A DNA stretch of 64,000 nucleotides from Novisyntrophococcus fermenticellae (GTDB lineage: Bacteria; Bacillota; Clostridia; Lachnospirales; Lachnospiraceae), in assembly GCF_018866245.1 (NCBI RefSeq), contig NZ_CP076458.1, positions 744,001 through 808,000 on the forward strand, written 5' to 3'. The notes under the pieces are model-generated. The model saw nothing but the letters and a program-made list of their open reading frames with translations. It was not told the origin of the DNA and made no database searches. Positions within the stretch are counted from its first letter, which is position 1. Each line of letters starts with the position of its first letter. Below, piece after piece: positions 35,091 through 44,228 of this stretch. The position numbers were made by a program, and so were the translations under genes.

Positions 35091-36362
35091 TTACGTATCG
35101 TTACTTGTCACTAATAGCGAAGGATCATAACCTTGTGCCTTCAAGTAGGCAAATACATTTGTATCATTGAGAATTACCCTTGGTTGACTGAAATGCGGAT
35201 CCATCAATTCCGTATAATCAATCGGGTTAAATGGCTGCTTTTCCTTAATCATGTGGTAAATGCAAACGATCATCATTCGAGCAATTGCTATAACGGCTTT
35301 CTTGTGACCACGACGCTTTTTAATGCGTCCATACTTGATTGCGAAGTAAGGTTCCTTTTTACTCTTGACAGCGGCAAGAGCGCATTGCACCATTAAAGGT
35401 TTTAAATAGGCACCGGCTTTGGCAATGCGGACAGACTTCTTTTTTCCAGCAGATTCATTGTTGGAGGGAGAAAGTCCACACCAGGAACAAAGGTGTTTTG
35501 CATCGTCGAAAACGGCCATGTTGGCACCGATTTCTGCAAGGATAATAACGGAACTTATTTCGCTCAATCCAGGTATTTCGCAGAGGAGTCTAACCAAGTC
35601 GTAATAAGGCTTAATACGGACGTACAGCTCGACTTCGGTCTGTATAATCATGTCATCCAGATATTCGAGGTGTGCTCTGGCAAGTTCCAGCTTTTTTGCT
35701 TGATCAGTTTCTATATGATAGCCTGAAATAGCAGCAAAGATTTCGTCAGAACTGGCTTTTGTATTCTTGCGAATGAGTTTTCGAACGGCTTTGTTATCAA
35801 TGGTATCTGCGGTGTTTTCCAGTAGATAGGACATGATTTCAGTGGCGGTTTTACCAAAAGGATCAGAAAACACATTGCCAATGCCGACATTAGAAACGGT
35901 CATGCAGTTTTGAATCCGATTCTTTTCGGAGGATTTCATGCAGACGAGTTTGAAGCGATAGCGAGCCAATTCGCGAAGTTGCCGAAAATCCTTGGGAGGA
36001 ATAAAAGAACTTCTGACTAAGTCGAACTTATAAAGGTCGGCAATCCATCGGAAATCCTTTTTGTCAGTTTTTTTGCCTTTGATGGCTTTGACGTACTTTG
36101 GATGAGTAAGGCAAACGTCCATATCCTGTTCCAGATAATTAAAAATAGGAATCCAATACTTCCCAGTGGATTCCATGCAAACATGATAGCAGTCATTTTC
36201 AATTAGCCAGTTGTGAAATTTTTGAATATCGGAGTTGATGGTGGAAAACGATTTTTGTTTATACTCTGATATTCCCTTCGTATTAGTAGTAACAATGGTA
36301 GCAACGATAATCTTTTTGTGGACATCAACGCCACAACAGATGGGGTATTGCAGTTTTAGCAT
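35091..36362 (-). CDS. IS110-family transposase, intact
   Basis: A full-length 423-aa IS110 recombinase: DEDD-type N-terminal domain (CCGVDVHKKIIVATIV, MESTGKYWIP, KKTDKKDFRWIADL) and C-terminal Tnp20 domain (LLCEIPGLSEISSVIILAEIG, HLCSWCGLSPSNNESAGK, RRGHKKAVIAIARMM). IS110 recombinases use a bridge RNA encoded in the element's non-coding end to choose target and donor; that end should be 36363-36590. Confidence 0.93.
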   Translation of the reverse strand: MLKLQYPICCGVDVHKKIIVATIVTTNTKGISEYKQKSFSTINSDIQKFHNWLIENDCYHVCMESTGKYWIPIFNYLEQDMDVCLTHPKYVKAIKGKKTDKKDFRWIADLYKFDLVRSSFIPPKDFRQLRELARYRFKLVCMKSSEKNRIQNCMTVSNVGIGNVFSDPFGKTATEIMSYLLENTADTIDNKAVRKLIRKNTKASSDEIFAAISGYHIETDQAKKLELARAHLEYLDDMIIQTEVELYVRIKPYYDLVRLLCEIPGLSEISSVIILAEIGANMAVFDDAKHLCSWCGLSPSNNESAGKKKSVRIAKAGAYLKPLMVQCALAAVKSKKEPYFAIKYGRIKKRRGHKKAVIAIARMMIVCIYHMIKEKQPFNPIDYTELMDPHFSQPRVILNDTNVFAYLKAQGYDPSLLVTSNDT

Positions 36363-36590
36363 AATATCACCACCTAACTTAAAATAGGAATAGCAACATT
36401 GACTGTCAACCTGCGACTAAATAAACATGGTTTATTACCAATGATAAGAGTCCGGGCTCAATGTCCCACTTGTTCGTGCTTGAAAGGTTGACGGCACATA
36501 TAAAAATGCGGGGTCGAAATAATATTCGCCACTCCTCCTCCCGTGCTCTGTGGTGTATTGCTATTCCATACAACAATTATAAAATAACTA
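36363..36590 (-). ncRNA. Candidate IS110 bridge-RNA region
   Basis: Non-coding sequence 5' of the IS110 gene and inside the element. It shares CGCCACTC(A)CCTCCTC...TCTGT-GTGT with the IS110 remnant near 12898-12930. The position matches that of bridge RNAs described for IS110 elements. Its loops and guide bases were not resolved by eye. Confidence 0.45.
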
Positions 36591-36660
36591 GAGGAGGGGC
36601 ACAAGCTTTTTTCATAACTTGTTTGTGCCTTGAGCGAAGCGAAAGGAATGGTAAAAAAAA

Positions 36661-37248
36661 ATGAGTGTTATTTTTGGTATACGAGAAGAAAAAAGAATTG
36701 TTCTTGCAGCAGACAAGAGGACATCTTTAATTACAGGGCATAAAGTCTCTGATGAGCAAGAAAAAATATTTGAAGTCAACAAAAAAGTTGCTGTTACTTG
36801 TGGGGGGAATGTAGCAATTGAAACAGCAATCAAAATGGAGATTAATAAGCAAGTTAATAAAAGCACCATGACAACAGACGATCTGGTTTCTATAATTGAC
36901 AAATTTTATAAAAATCTTGTTGAGAAGAAATGTGATTCAATTTATTCACATACATTTTACTGTTTAATTGCGGGAACTGGGCAAGATGGAAAATCTCATT
37001 TAGTTAATGCGGGTAGGTTTCAAACGGGATTTAGTGCAAATGAAGTTCCTGCAGCTCTATATCAGCCAGCGGATGCGGATCAGAAGGAGTGTAATGAGAT
37101 ATTTGCAAAGAATTATTACACTCATCATAATGAATTTTGTGAGAGGACAATACAAGAAATCTCACAGATTAGCGAACTTGTTAGTCCAAACGGTAACAAG
37201 TGGGTGTATAACATAGAGGATGCAATGGGACTGATGTATGAGTTCTGA
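36661..37248 (+). CDS. Proteasome-fold (Ntn-hydrolase-like) hypothetical protein
   Basis: ATG 36661 follows AAAGGAATG. The 195-aa protein begins MSVIFGIREEKRIVLAADKR, resembling the first strands of 20S-proteasome/HslV subunits (TTVVGI-K-D-GVVLAADKR), and then EKIFEVNKKVAVTCGGNVAIETAI, the matching second motif. There is no N-terminal Thr after a propeptide, so it may be inactive or processed differently. It begins right after the IS110. Function unknown. Confidence 0.6.
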   Translation: MSVIFGIREEKRIVLAADKRTSLITGHKVSDEQEKIFEVNKKVAVTCGGNVAIETAIKMEINKQVNKSTMTTDDLVSIIDKFYKNLVEKKCDSIYSHTFYCLIAGTGQDGKSHLVNAGRFQTGFSANEVPAALYQPADADQKECNEIFAKNYYTHHNEFCERTIQEISQISELVSPNGNKWVYNIEDAMGLMYEF

Positions 37249-37287
37249 CAACTATTTTGTATTGTAGTAGAAAAGAGGAATATTATT

Positions 37288-37938
37288 ATGATGATAAGTC
37301 CAGAAACATATTATGATATGGAACTGAAGGGTAAGTTCAAAGAAGAAATCATGATTGCAATTCAGGAACTAAAAGAAGAAATTAATGAAATGAAGAATGT
37401 GGTAGAAAGCACTGAAATGCATTCGGAACAATTGGTTCATCCATCTCCAAAGGTACGAATTAAGTGTGATTTAGATTATCTGGAAAGAGCAAAAGCAGCT
37501 CTGAGTGAAATAGGGGAAATTTATGTCCCATCAGAAGAAGAAAAGAAGTCAGATAAGTTTAATAATCATATGGATTCCCTTTGGAAGATAACGCTGTGTC
37601 GTGATGGATATTTGATAGGACGAATTACATATTGTGTTACAGTTGAGAATGCGTCAGCGATTATGTGTATTAAACATTTTCCAAATCTTAAAAACAATGC
37701 AAGGCGAACCTATGGTATGGATAAGGATTTTCTGTTAGAGAGTATTCGTGGATTACATATTGGAACATGGGATACTGAGTACAATGATTATGATGTGCTG
37801 GATGGGGAAGGTTGGGAGTTAGTTCTGGAATTCGCAGATGGATTTGAAAAACAAGAGTTCAGCGGAATCAATGCATACCCCTGGAATTATGAAGATCTGT
37901 GGGATGCTCTGCAAATCGAAGATGAGAATGAAGAATAA
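37288..37938 (+). CDS. Hypothetical protein, 216 aa
   Basis: No family recognised. There is an N-terminal amphipathic helix or coiled coil (GKFKEEIMIAIQELKEEINEM), then a mixed alpha/beta domain with LWKITLCRDGYLIGRITY. It is acidic, with no signal peptide. It lies 39 bases after the proteasome-fold gene and 24 before the nuclease gene, suggesting one transcript. Confidence 0.65.
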   Translation: MMISPETYYDMELKGKFKEEIMIAIQELKEEINEMKNVVESTEMHSEQLVHPSPKVRIKCDLDYLERAKAALSEIGEIYVPSEEEKKSDKFNNHMDSLWKITLCRDGYLIGRITYCVTVENASAIMCIKHFPNLKNNARRTYGMDKDFLLESIRGLHIGTWDTEYNDYDVLDGEGWELVLEFADGFEKQEFSGINAYPWNYEDLWDALQIEDENEE

Positions 37939-37962
37939 TTAGGAGTAAGCAACGAAAAAACA

Positions 37963-38775
37963 ATGACAAATAAAATATACAAAATTATCATCCAGATAAT
38001 TTTTCTACTGATAATTACGACAGGATGTACAAACGATTTTTCACAAGGTTATCAAGATAATGATGGGGCTAATGCGCATCAAGAAGAGATTAGCTTTGAC
38101 TTAGACAGCATACCAGAGTTTACCAATAAGCCCTATGTTACGATTAACAACAATATTCCTTCTTTTGTTGAAGCAGATTACACGACAGAATCCTATGAAA
38201 CATATAGCGAATTGGATGGCTTGGGACGTTGCGGTGTAGCTATGGCTTGCATCGGAACGGATATTATGCCGACAAAGGAACGTGAAGCGATAGGGATGGT
38301 AAAACCTTCTGGATGGCAGATAGCAAAATATGATTGCGTCGATGGAAAATATCTTTTCAATAGATGCCACTTGATTGGTTATCAGATTGCAGGAGAAAAT
38401 GCAAATGAGCGGAATCTCATCACAGGGACAAGATACTTGAATGTGGATGGCATGTTACCATTTGAAAATATGGTAGCAGACTATGTTCGGGAAACTGACA
38501 ACCACGTGCTGTTTCGTGTGACACCAGTTTTTGCAGGGAACAACTTAGTTGCCTCCGGAGTGCAGATGGAGGCATACTCCGTTGAAGACAATGGAGAAGG
38601 TCTTTCTTATAATGTATATGCTTATAATAACCAGCCGGGGATTGAAATTGATTATGCAACAGGCGAGAGTAAGCTAGCGGATGAAAATTCAATGGATGCA
38701 GATAATCAAACTCTGAGTGCGGAGGAAACTGATAATGTAGATCAGGAACAGACGGTATGTGTTGAATACGAATAA
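37963..38775 (+). CDS. Secreted DNA/RNA non-specific endonuclease lipoprotein
   Basis: The signal peptide of this 270-aa protein ends in the lipobox TTGC, and an Asp/Glu/Gln-rich linker follows. The nuclease part has GRCGVAMACIGTDIMP, then NRCHLIGYQIAGENANERN, the beta-beta-alpha-metal motif (DRGHL-type with catalytic His), and LNVDGMLPFENMV. Relatives include DNA-entry nucleases. It probably acts on DNA outside the cell. Confidence 0.85.
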   Translation: MTNKIYKIIIQIIFLLIITTGCTNDFSQGYQDNDGANAHQEEISFDLDSIPEFTNKPYVTINNNIPSFVEADYTTESYETYSELDGLGRCGVAMACIGTDIMPTKEREAIGMVKPSGWQIAKYDCVDGKYLFNRCHLIGYQIAGENANERNLITGTRYLNVDGMLPFENMVADYVRETDNHVLFRVTPVFAGNNLVASGVQMEAYSVEDNGEGLSYNVYAYNNQPGIEIDYATGESKLADENSMDADNQTLSAEETDNVDQEQTVCVEYE

Positions 38776-39023
38776 TCACAAGTTTCATAATCCCAGCTGC
38801 GCAAGCGTAAAGCAGATGAAAGAGAAAAACAAGCAGGAGTACACGGGAACAAGAGAATAGTTGATTGAACAGGGGTATAGTCCTTGTGGTAGCTGTAATC
38901 CTTAATTCACTGAGTAAAACATAGATAACAGATTGATTGTTATTGCATTATTCGGTGTATGGGATACAATTAAAATAGATATACAAAAGAAAATAGGTAT
39001 ACACCTATGAGGGAGGAAACGAG

Positions 39024-40175
39024 ATGGCTTTAATTAAATGTACAGAATGTGGAAAAGAGTTCAGTGACAAGGCGGATGCATGCCCAAATTGCGGATGTCC
39101 GACTGAGAAAATGGCAAGACCAGAACAGGCGGTTGCCATAGAAAAAGAACAGCAGAGCAATGAGGCTGACAATTCCGAGACAACAACTGAGAATTCAGTG
39201 GTAGAGAAGAAAGAATTGAAAGAGAAAAACCCGAATACAAAAAAGATTATCATTGGAATTATTGCAGCTATTGTTGTCGTAGGTGCAGCAGCATTCTTCT
39301 TGACAGCAAACAGTAGAAAGTATTCTTCGGCTAATGCAGACTTTACTAGTAAGAAATTTGAAGTTGCTCTTGAAAAATATGAGAGTTTAGGTGATTACAA
39401 AGATTCTGTAAAAAAAGCGGATGAGTGCAAATACGAACTGACTGTTGATGGTCAATTTATGCGTGCGCTTTCCGAGGGACTTATGGCACGTTGGGATAAA
39501 TCAGATGAAAATGAAGCCAAAGGAACTATCGGAGAGGATCCTGACCAGTATGCGAAGTATTGCCAGATTGAATTAGATAAAGTATCCTCTTTTGCAGATA
39601 AAACATTCGATAATGAGAAATTAGGTGAGGATGCAAAGACATATATAGACTTATTAAATAAAGCAAAAGATGCAACGAAGTATTACACCGTAGATTATAA
39701 CACCTATTCAACGCAGTGGGCTGAGGTATATGCTCAAAGAACAATTTTATTACAAAAATTTATAAGCGATTACAAATTGACCGTTGATGCTGCTCATCAA
39801 GATACATTAGATGATTTAATGACAGATGCTTCGGCTGCGAAGGAACAGCAGGAAGCCAAAGAATCAATCCATAAAATGACGGATGGATTTAAGTTAACGG
39901 AATCTGAGGATGAATGGGGATACAAGAATTATAAGGTTCAGATGAAAAATTCGACGAATATGACTTTTAACTATTTCTACATGGATATATCTGTTTTGGA
40001 TGGAGATGGAAAAATTGTAGATACTGGAAATGCATCGCAGGTTGCATCATGGGCACCAGGCCAAGATGCAGAAGTAGATGCATACTTAAATAATCAAGGT
40101 GAAAAAGATTTCACGATTGAGGGAAAGACAGTTCAGTTTACGCCACATTATTCTACGGGAACTCTGTATGAATAA
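39024..40175 (+). CDS. Zinc-ribbon membrane protein with FxLYD-like C-terminal domain
   Basis: The 383-aa protein starts with a zinc ribbon (IKCTECGKEFSDKADACPNCG, two CxxC), a charged linker, one membrane helix (residues about 76-94), a helical domain and a C-terminal beta domain (YKVQMKNSTNMTFNYFYMDI...VASWAPGQDAEVDAYL) like the FxLYD family. GAGGGAGG lies before ATG 39024. Function unknown; probably a surface or envelope sensor. Confidence 0.75.
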   Translation: MALIKCTECGKEFSDKADACPNCGCPTEKMARPEQAVAIEKEQQSNEADNSETTTENSVVEKKELKEKNPNTKKIIIGIIAAIVVVGAAAFFLTANSRKYSSANADFTSKKFEVALEKYESLGDYKDSVKKADECKYELTVDGQFMRALSEGLMARWDKSDENEAKGTIGEDPDQYAKYCQIELDKVSSFADKTFDNEKLGEDAKTYIDLLNKAKDATKYYTVDYNTYSTQWAEVYAQRTILLQKFISDYKLTVDAAHQDTLDDLMTDASAAKEQQEAKESIHKMTDGFKLTESEDEWGYKNYKVQMKNSTNMTFNYFYMDISVLDGDGKIVDTGNASQVASWAPGQDAEVDAYLNNQGEKDFTIEGKTVQFTPHYSTGTLYE

Positions 40176-40270
40176 CTGAATGTACACATAAAAGAAGTAT
40201 AAAATGAAATAGAATTCGTAACTATACATTCATGATTCAGATAGACGAGTGTTGTGAAGGAGGAGCTGCT

Positions 40271-40462
40271 ATGGGAGATTGGCAGGATTGGAATGGCGAT
40301 GGTAAAGTAACACAAGATGAAAAGGCTTTTACATATTATATGATGAATGATATGGACAAACGCAGGAAAAATGGAAGTGGCGGTGGATGTTTGTCATGTT
40401 TATTGTTATTTATTGCACTTCCTGTTGCATCACTAGGTATAATGATACATTTTCTCTCTTAA
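40271..40462 (+). CDS. Small membrane protein with EF-hand-like motif
   Basis: AAGGAGGAGC before ATG 40271 fixes the start. The 63-aa product has an EF-hand-like loop (DWNGDGKVTQDE, residues about 6-17), a Gly-rich CLSCL segment and a C-terminal membrane helix. Probably anchored in the membrane; function unknown. It follows the zinc-ribbon gene by about 95 bases. Confidence 0.6.
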   Translation: MGDWQDWNGDGKVTQDEKAFTYYMMNDMDKRRKNGSGGGCLSCLLLFIALPVASLGIMIHFLS

Positions 40463-40550
40463 AACAAAGCATAATTATTGAGTGTTGATGCATAGCCGGC
40501 GGTTTATCGTTCATATGTTGCGGAGTTAACACAAATTGATATACGAATGT

Positions 40551-40583
40551 CAGGGTGGAAAAAATTCCCACCCTGATTTTTTC
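40551..40583 (+). terminator. Rho-independent terminator
   Basis: CAGGGTGG (40551-40558) pairs with CCACCCTG (40568-40575), followed by ATTTTTTC. It ends the transcript of the zinc-ribbon and EF-hand-like genes. Confidence 0.8.
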
Positions 40584-40677
40584 TATACTAACGATTGAAA
40601 ATTAAAAATACGATTAAAAATACGAAACGCAACGGAAGCGGAATCAATATTAGAAAAAATTAAAAACGAAAAATGCG

Positions 40678-40706
40678 TTGATAATATTTTCAAAAGAGGG
40701 TATAAT
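40678..40706 (+). promoter_or_regulatory. Promoter of the ATPase-Toprim pair
   Basis: TTGATA (40678-40683), a 17-base spacer and TATAAT (40701-40706). It lies between the upstream terminator and the ATPase gene, so the pair is an independent unit. Confidence 0.65.
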
Positions 40707-40788
40707 TACACTATGAAAATATTAAAAACGGAAGAACCGTAGATAATTATTTCGCGATGTAGGTTAAAACAAATTGCAGGAGGCGTTT

Positions 40789-41940
40789 ATGAAAATACTT
40801 AATATTACAGTGGAAGGATTACCATTATTCAAAGAAAAACTTGATTTATCATTTTATGCAGGACAACGTGTGAGTGAGGATGATAAAGATTGTCTAGTGA
40901 ATTTGTTTGCAAGTGTCTATCCGAATCCTACAAATGCATTTATTGGTGTAAATGCATCTGGTAAGACATCCGTGTTGAAAGTCCTTGTACTCGCATTGGG
41001 AATATTGAATAACGAACCAATCAATCATATTAAAACAAGTGATATTTTAGGAGAAGCAAAAAGAGTTGTGTTGACTACATGCTTTTATTCTAATACAGGT
41101 GAAGTGTGCAAATTAGAAACCATTATGACTTCTCTCAAAGAAAGGACGGAAGGTGTTAAGTATTCTATCGTGGAAGAAACATTATGGACAAAGATGGCTT
41201 CGGAAGTTAAATCCAGAAAAACGGTTGCTGACTTTGAAAGAATAAAACCAATACTAGTGAGAGACGATCGTGAAGAGTTTCTTTCTGATGATGTTAGTAT
41301 TATGATTGCCTATAATAAAAAGGCAAAGGAACATACTACGGTAGTTAATCTGCTTGAATTTACGAATAGAAATGAGCTGCCGTTCACAGAGGATGTACCA
41401 GCGGAAGTCATTACGTTCCTTGATCCCACAGTAGAAACATTGCATTTTGAAAATAAAGATCAGAAAACAATGATCCATTTGAAATTCTACGGAAAAGAAG
41501 AAATAGTGCTTAATAGTGTAGCGATGCTAAATCATTATTTATCATCTGGAACGATTAAAGGAATAATAATTTTCACGCTCGCAAAAGAAGCTTTGCAAAC
41601 AGGAGGATACTTGATTGTTGATGAAATTGAGAATCATTTCAATAAAGAGATTGCAACAACATTGATTAGATTTTTTATGGATGCAAAACTGAATAGGAAT
41701 AGGGGAACCTTGATTTTCTCAACTCATTACCCAGAATTATTGGATGAATATGATCGCAATGATAGTATATTTATCACAAGGAATAGAAATGGAATCACAG
41801 TAGAAAAACTAAGTAATATTCTAAAGCGAAATGATATTAAGAAGAGTGAGGCCTACCAAAGTGGTTTCCTGGAGGGAACAACTCCTATGTACGAAGCGTA
41901 TATGCAGCTTAAAAAAAGTTTCGCTGCAGCACTTAAGTAA
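40789..41940 (+). CDS. AAA family ATPase (SMC/OLD-like), putative defence
   Basis: AGGAGG at 40777-40782 supports ATG 40789. The 383-aa protein has Walker A in GVNASGKTSVLKV (residues about 60-67), the Walker B LIVDEIENHF and a switch-like STHYPELLDEYDR. This is the domain order of AAA_15/21 ATPases found in two-gene antiphage modules. It is followed 11 bases later by a Toprim-like gene. Function by analogy only. Confidence 0.75.
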   Translation: MKILNITVEGLPLFKEKLDLSFYAGQRVSEDDKDCLVNLFASVYPNPTNAFIGVNASGKTSVLKVLVLALGILNNEPINHIKTSDILGEAKRVVLTTCFYSNTGEVCKLETIMTSLKERTEGVKYSIVEETLWTKMASEVKSRKTVADFERIKPILVRDDREEFLSDDVSIMIAYNKKAKEHTTVVNLLEFTNRNELPFTEDVPAEVITFLDPTVETLHFENKDQKTMIHLKFYGKEEIVLNSVAMLNHYLSSGTIKGIIIFTLAKEALQTGGYLIVDEIENHFNKEIATTLIRFFMDAKLNRNRGTLIFSTHYPELLDEYDRNDSIFITRNRNGITVEKLSNILKRNDIKKSEAYQSGFLEGTTPMYEAYMQLKKSFAAALK

Positions 41941-41951
41941 GGAGGCTGTGG

Positions 41952-42470
41952 ATGAAATTAGCAAAATACAAGGCGTGTATATGTGAAGGTTCAGCCGAAG
42001 AGGCAATCATGGACGTGTTGATTGACAATCATCTTCTGATATTTGAACGTGAAGAGATGCTAGAAGAACAAGTGATTCGATGCAGAGAAGGTAAGAAATT
42101 CGAAGAGAAGTACTTAAGAAAAGGATTTATGGACAAGATTTCTGTGATTAGAGTTCTTGATTCCAGAAGAGAAAACTTTAAGATTAGCAAAGCCTATGAG
42201 AACAAAGTTGATGTGATAAATGTCATTACTGCCCCAGAGATAGAGATGTTGATCATCTATAATGAGGGAAAATACGATGACTTCAAAAAATCTAAGCTGA
42301 AGCCTAGTGATTATTGTAAGAGAAATCTCAAAATGAAAGAAGTTAAAACCTACAGTTTTGTGAAAAGATATTTTTCCAATCCTGAAATTTTAATGGATGC
42401 AATTAAAAAGTACCATGAAATGTCACGGATTCCAAAAGGAGAATATACGCTATTAGATTTGATGAAATAG
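41952..42470 (+). CDS. Toprim-like partner protein of the ATPase
   Basis: A 172-aa protein with CEGSAEEAIMDVLI near the start, like the Toprim motif-1 Glu, then VIRVLDSRR and INVITAPEIEMLII that could supply the acidic metal ligands. ATPase plus small Toprim or RloB/AbiL-like partner pairs are known in abortive-infection systems (for example AbiL, PARIS). This protein is shorter and was not matched to one of them. GGAGGC precedes ATG 41952. Confidence 0.55.
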   Translation: MKLAKYKACICEGSAEEAIMDVLIDNHLLIFEREEMLEEQVIRCREGKKFEEKYLRKGFMDKISVIRVLDSRRENFKISKAYENKVDVINVITAPEIEMLIIYNEGKYDDFKKSKLKPSDYCKRNLKMKEVKTYSFVKRYFSNPEILMDAIKKYHEMSRIPKGEYTLLDLMK

Positions 42471-42500
42471 AACAATTCCTAAAATGTATGTAAACGAAAC

Positions 42501-42790
42501 AATGAACCAGAAGCAATCGGTGGGGAATATAAAAATTCGGATAATGTGATTGCTGAAACAGATTCTAAAGGAAATCAAAAAGTGAGATTTGTTCCAGTGC
42601 CAGCTTTTCAGACAACAGAGGCGATTCAGAATCTATGTGATGAATTTGCAAGAGCATGGGAAGGTACAAAAAATATAAGTTGATTCTAATTCCTATATTC
42701 ATATTGGATTTTCTGTGTATTCATCCGTTTAATGATGGAAATGGTCGCATGAGCCGATTGCTGACGTTATTATTACTGTATCGTGCTGGA
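42501..42790 (+). pseudogene. Fic-family protein fragment, cut by IS110
   Basis: One frame reads NEPEAIGGEYKNSDNVI and FVPVPAFQTTEAIQNLCDEF; after a frameshift near 42660 another gives FLCIHPFNDGNGRMSRLLTL, the Fic active-site motif HPFxxGNGRxxR. Both ends are missing; the right end is cut by the IS110 at about 42790. Fic enzymes AMPylate target proteins; this one is dead. Confidence 0.8.
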
Positions 42791-44143
42791 TTTATAAGCG
42801 ACTTCACCCAGATGGGTTGGATGTTCTTCCGTATAGCGCTGGCGCTGGCAGTGTTCCTGTGGAGTAATAATCTCGAAAGGTTTGTTATCCCGAAGCATAG
42901 CAAAAATAATGTTACAGATTTTGTGCATTATGGCACCAACAGCCACATTCTTTTTCTTCCCGACACATTTGCGCATGTAATAATCATGAATGACCGGATT
43001 TACTGGTGTTTTTGTCCCTTTATCCACTTTGAGGTTATTAAGGGCAACCATATGCAGGATACGCCGTGCAAGGCTTGAGCCACGCTTAGACATATGAATT
43101 TTATCTCCATGAAACTTTCCAGACTGCTTCACAGCAGGATCCAGGCCAAAGTAAGCATACAGCTTCTTTGGTGACGAGAATAAGTCAAAGGAGCCCATTT
43201 CAGCAATCAAGCCAACAGCACTTAGGAATCCGACTCCACGCAGGGATTGGATGAGGGCGATCTGATCATAGACCGGTTTCCCCTGTAGCAGTTCCACAGC
43301 CTTGTGCAGTTCCGCCAGTATGGCACCCAGGTGTTGTTGATATTCCTGGTAAGATTCTATGTAAAGCTTGATCCTGACGGCATTGCTTTGGAGGGCGCGT
43401 CCAAAGAGCTGAGAATCCTTTGCGGCTGCCAGTATGGCATCGTACTTAGCCAAGGCATACTTCTCGCCAAAACGGGCGGTTGCCCGGATGATTTCCACGA
43501 TTTCTTCTTTTGGTGCAGCCAGCATATCCGTTGCAAGCGGGTAGATGCTGAGTAGCTTTAAGGAAGACTGGGTGGTGACTTTGCTGAACACATGCAGGAA
43601 CGCAGGGAAGGACACTTTAAGCTCTGCATTCAGCTTTAATACAACGGCAGACTGCAAGTCTTTAAAGTAGTAATAGTCCCGCACCAGGTTGCGCAGGTCA
43701 ACCACAGCATCCTCCGGGATAATGGAAGTCTTGACAGAGGTGTTCAAGCCGATCAAGGCAGCTTTTTTGGAATCAAATTTGTCATTATGCAGTTTTCTTA
43801 TGTTAATATTTGTGCTATTCTTAGTGATGATAGGATTAATGACGGAGCAGTCAAGCCCCTTATCACGAAGGAAGCACAGAAGCGGGATGTGATAGATCCC
43901 GGTAGACTCAAGGAAGCAACGGCTTTTGAGAGAATACAGTTCTTGTGCTTCCTTTATTTTTGTGACAGCAAGATCTCTTGACTGAGGGTCAGAATGTAGA
44001 ATCTTGAAAGGCTTCCCAAGAAAAGTACCATTGGGCAGAGCGATAGACATCCATGTAAAATCTGCTCCGACATCAAGGCCGACCGACAGATAAGGGATGC
44101 TGTCAAGCATCTGAAGTAATTTTTTATAATGCATATGATTCAT
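42773..44143 (-). CDS. IS110-family transposase separated from its non-coding end
   Basis: A 456-aa IS110 recombinase (SVGLDVGADFTWMSIAL, FLESTGIYHIP, LIQSLRGVGFLSAVGLIAEMG, LYAYFGLDPAVKQSGKF). The C-terminal residues read out of the element into the Fic fragment. Only the first few codons lie past the 29-bp target repeat (44106-44134): an IS1202-like element separates this gene from its 5' non-coding end, which is found at 48945 onward. It has therefore probably lost its bridge-RNA region and promoter. Confidence 0.88.
   Translation of the reverse strand: MNHMHYKKLLQMLDSIPYLSVGLDVGADFTWMSIALPNGTFLGKPFKILHSDPQSRDLAVTKIKEAQELYSLKSRCFLESTGIYHIPLLCFLRDKGLDCSVINPIITKNSTNINIRKLHNDKFDSKKAALIGLNTSVKTSIIPEDAVVDLRNLVRDYYYFKDLQSAVVLKLNAELKVSFPAFLHVFSKVTTQSSLKLLSIYPLATDMLAAPKEEIVEIIRATARFGEKYALAKYDAILAAAKDSQLFGRALQSNAVRIKLYIESYQEYQQHLGAILAELHKAVELLQGKPVYDQIALIQSLRGVGFLSAVGLIAEMGSFDLFSSPKKLYAYFGLDPAVKQSGKFHGDKIHMSKRGSSLARRILHMVALNNLKVDKGTKTPVNPVIHDYYMRKCVGKKKNVAVGAIMHKICNIIFAMLRDNKPFEIITPQEHCQRQRYTEEHPTHLGEVAYKSSTIQ
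44106..44134. repeat. 29-bp target duplication, left copy
   Basis: Begins AGCATCTGAAG and ends TTATAATGCAT. It is identical to 48916-48944. It is part of the IS110 5' end and was duplicated by insertion of the IS1202-like element. Long duplications of about 24-29 bp are known for IS1202-group elements. Confidence 0.85.
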
Positions 44144-44228
44144 TTATGATAATGTCTTAGCATACCACAAATGATTATGTCCCAAAGAGAAAATGTAGTA
44201 TACTAATACCTCAGACTAAAGAAATGAG

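Noticed and set aside
36461..36664. 67-aa open frame before the proteasome-fold gene
   Set aside because: It lies in the IS110 non-coding end and has no ribosome site; the RNA interpretation is preferred.
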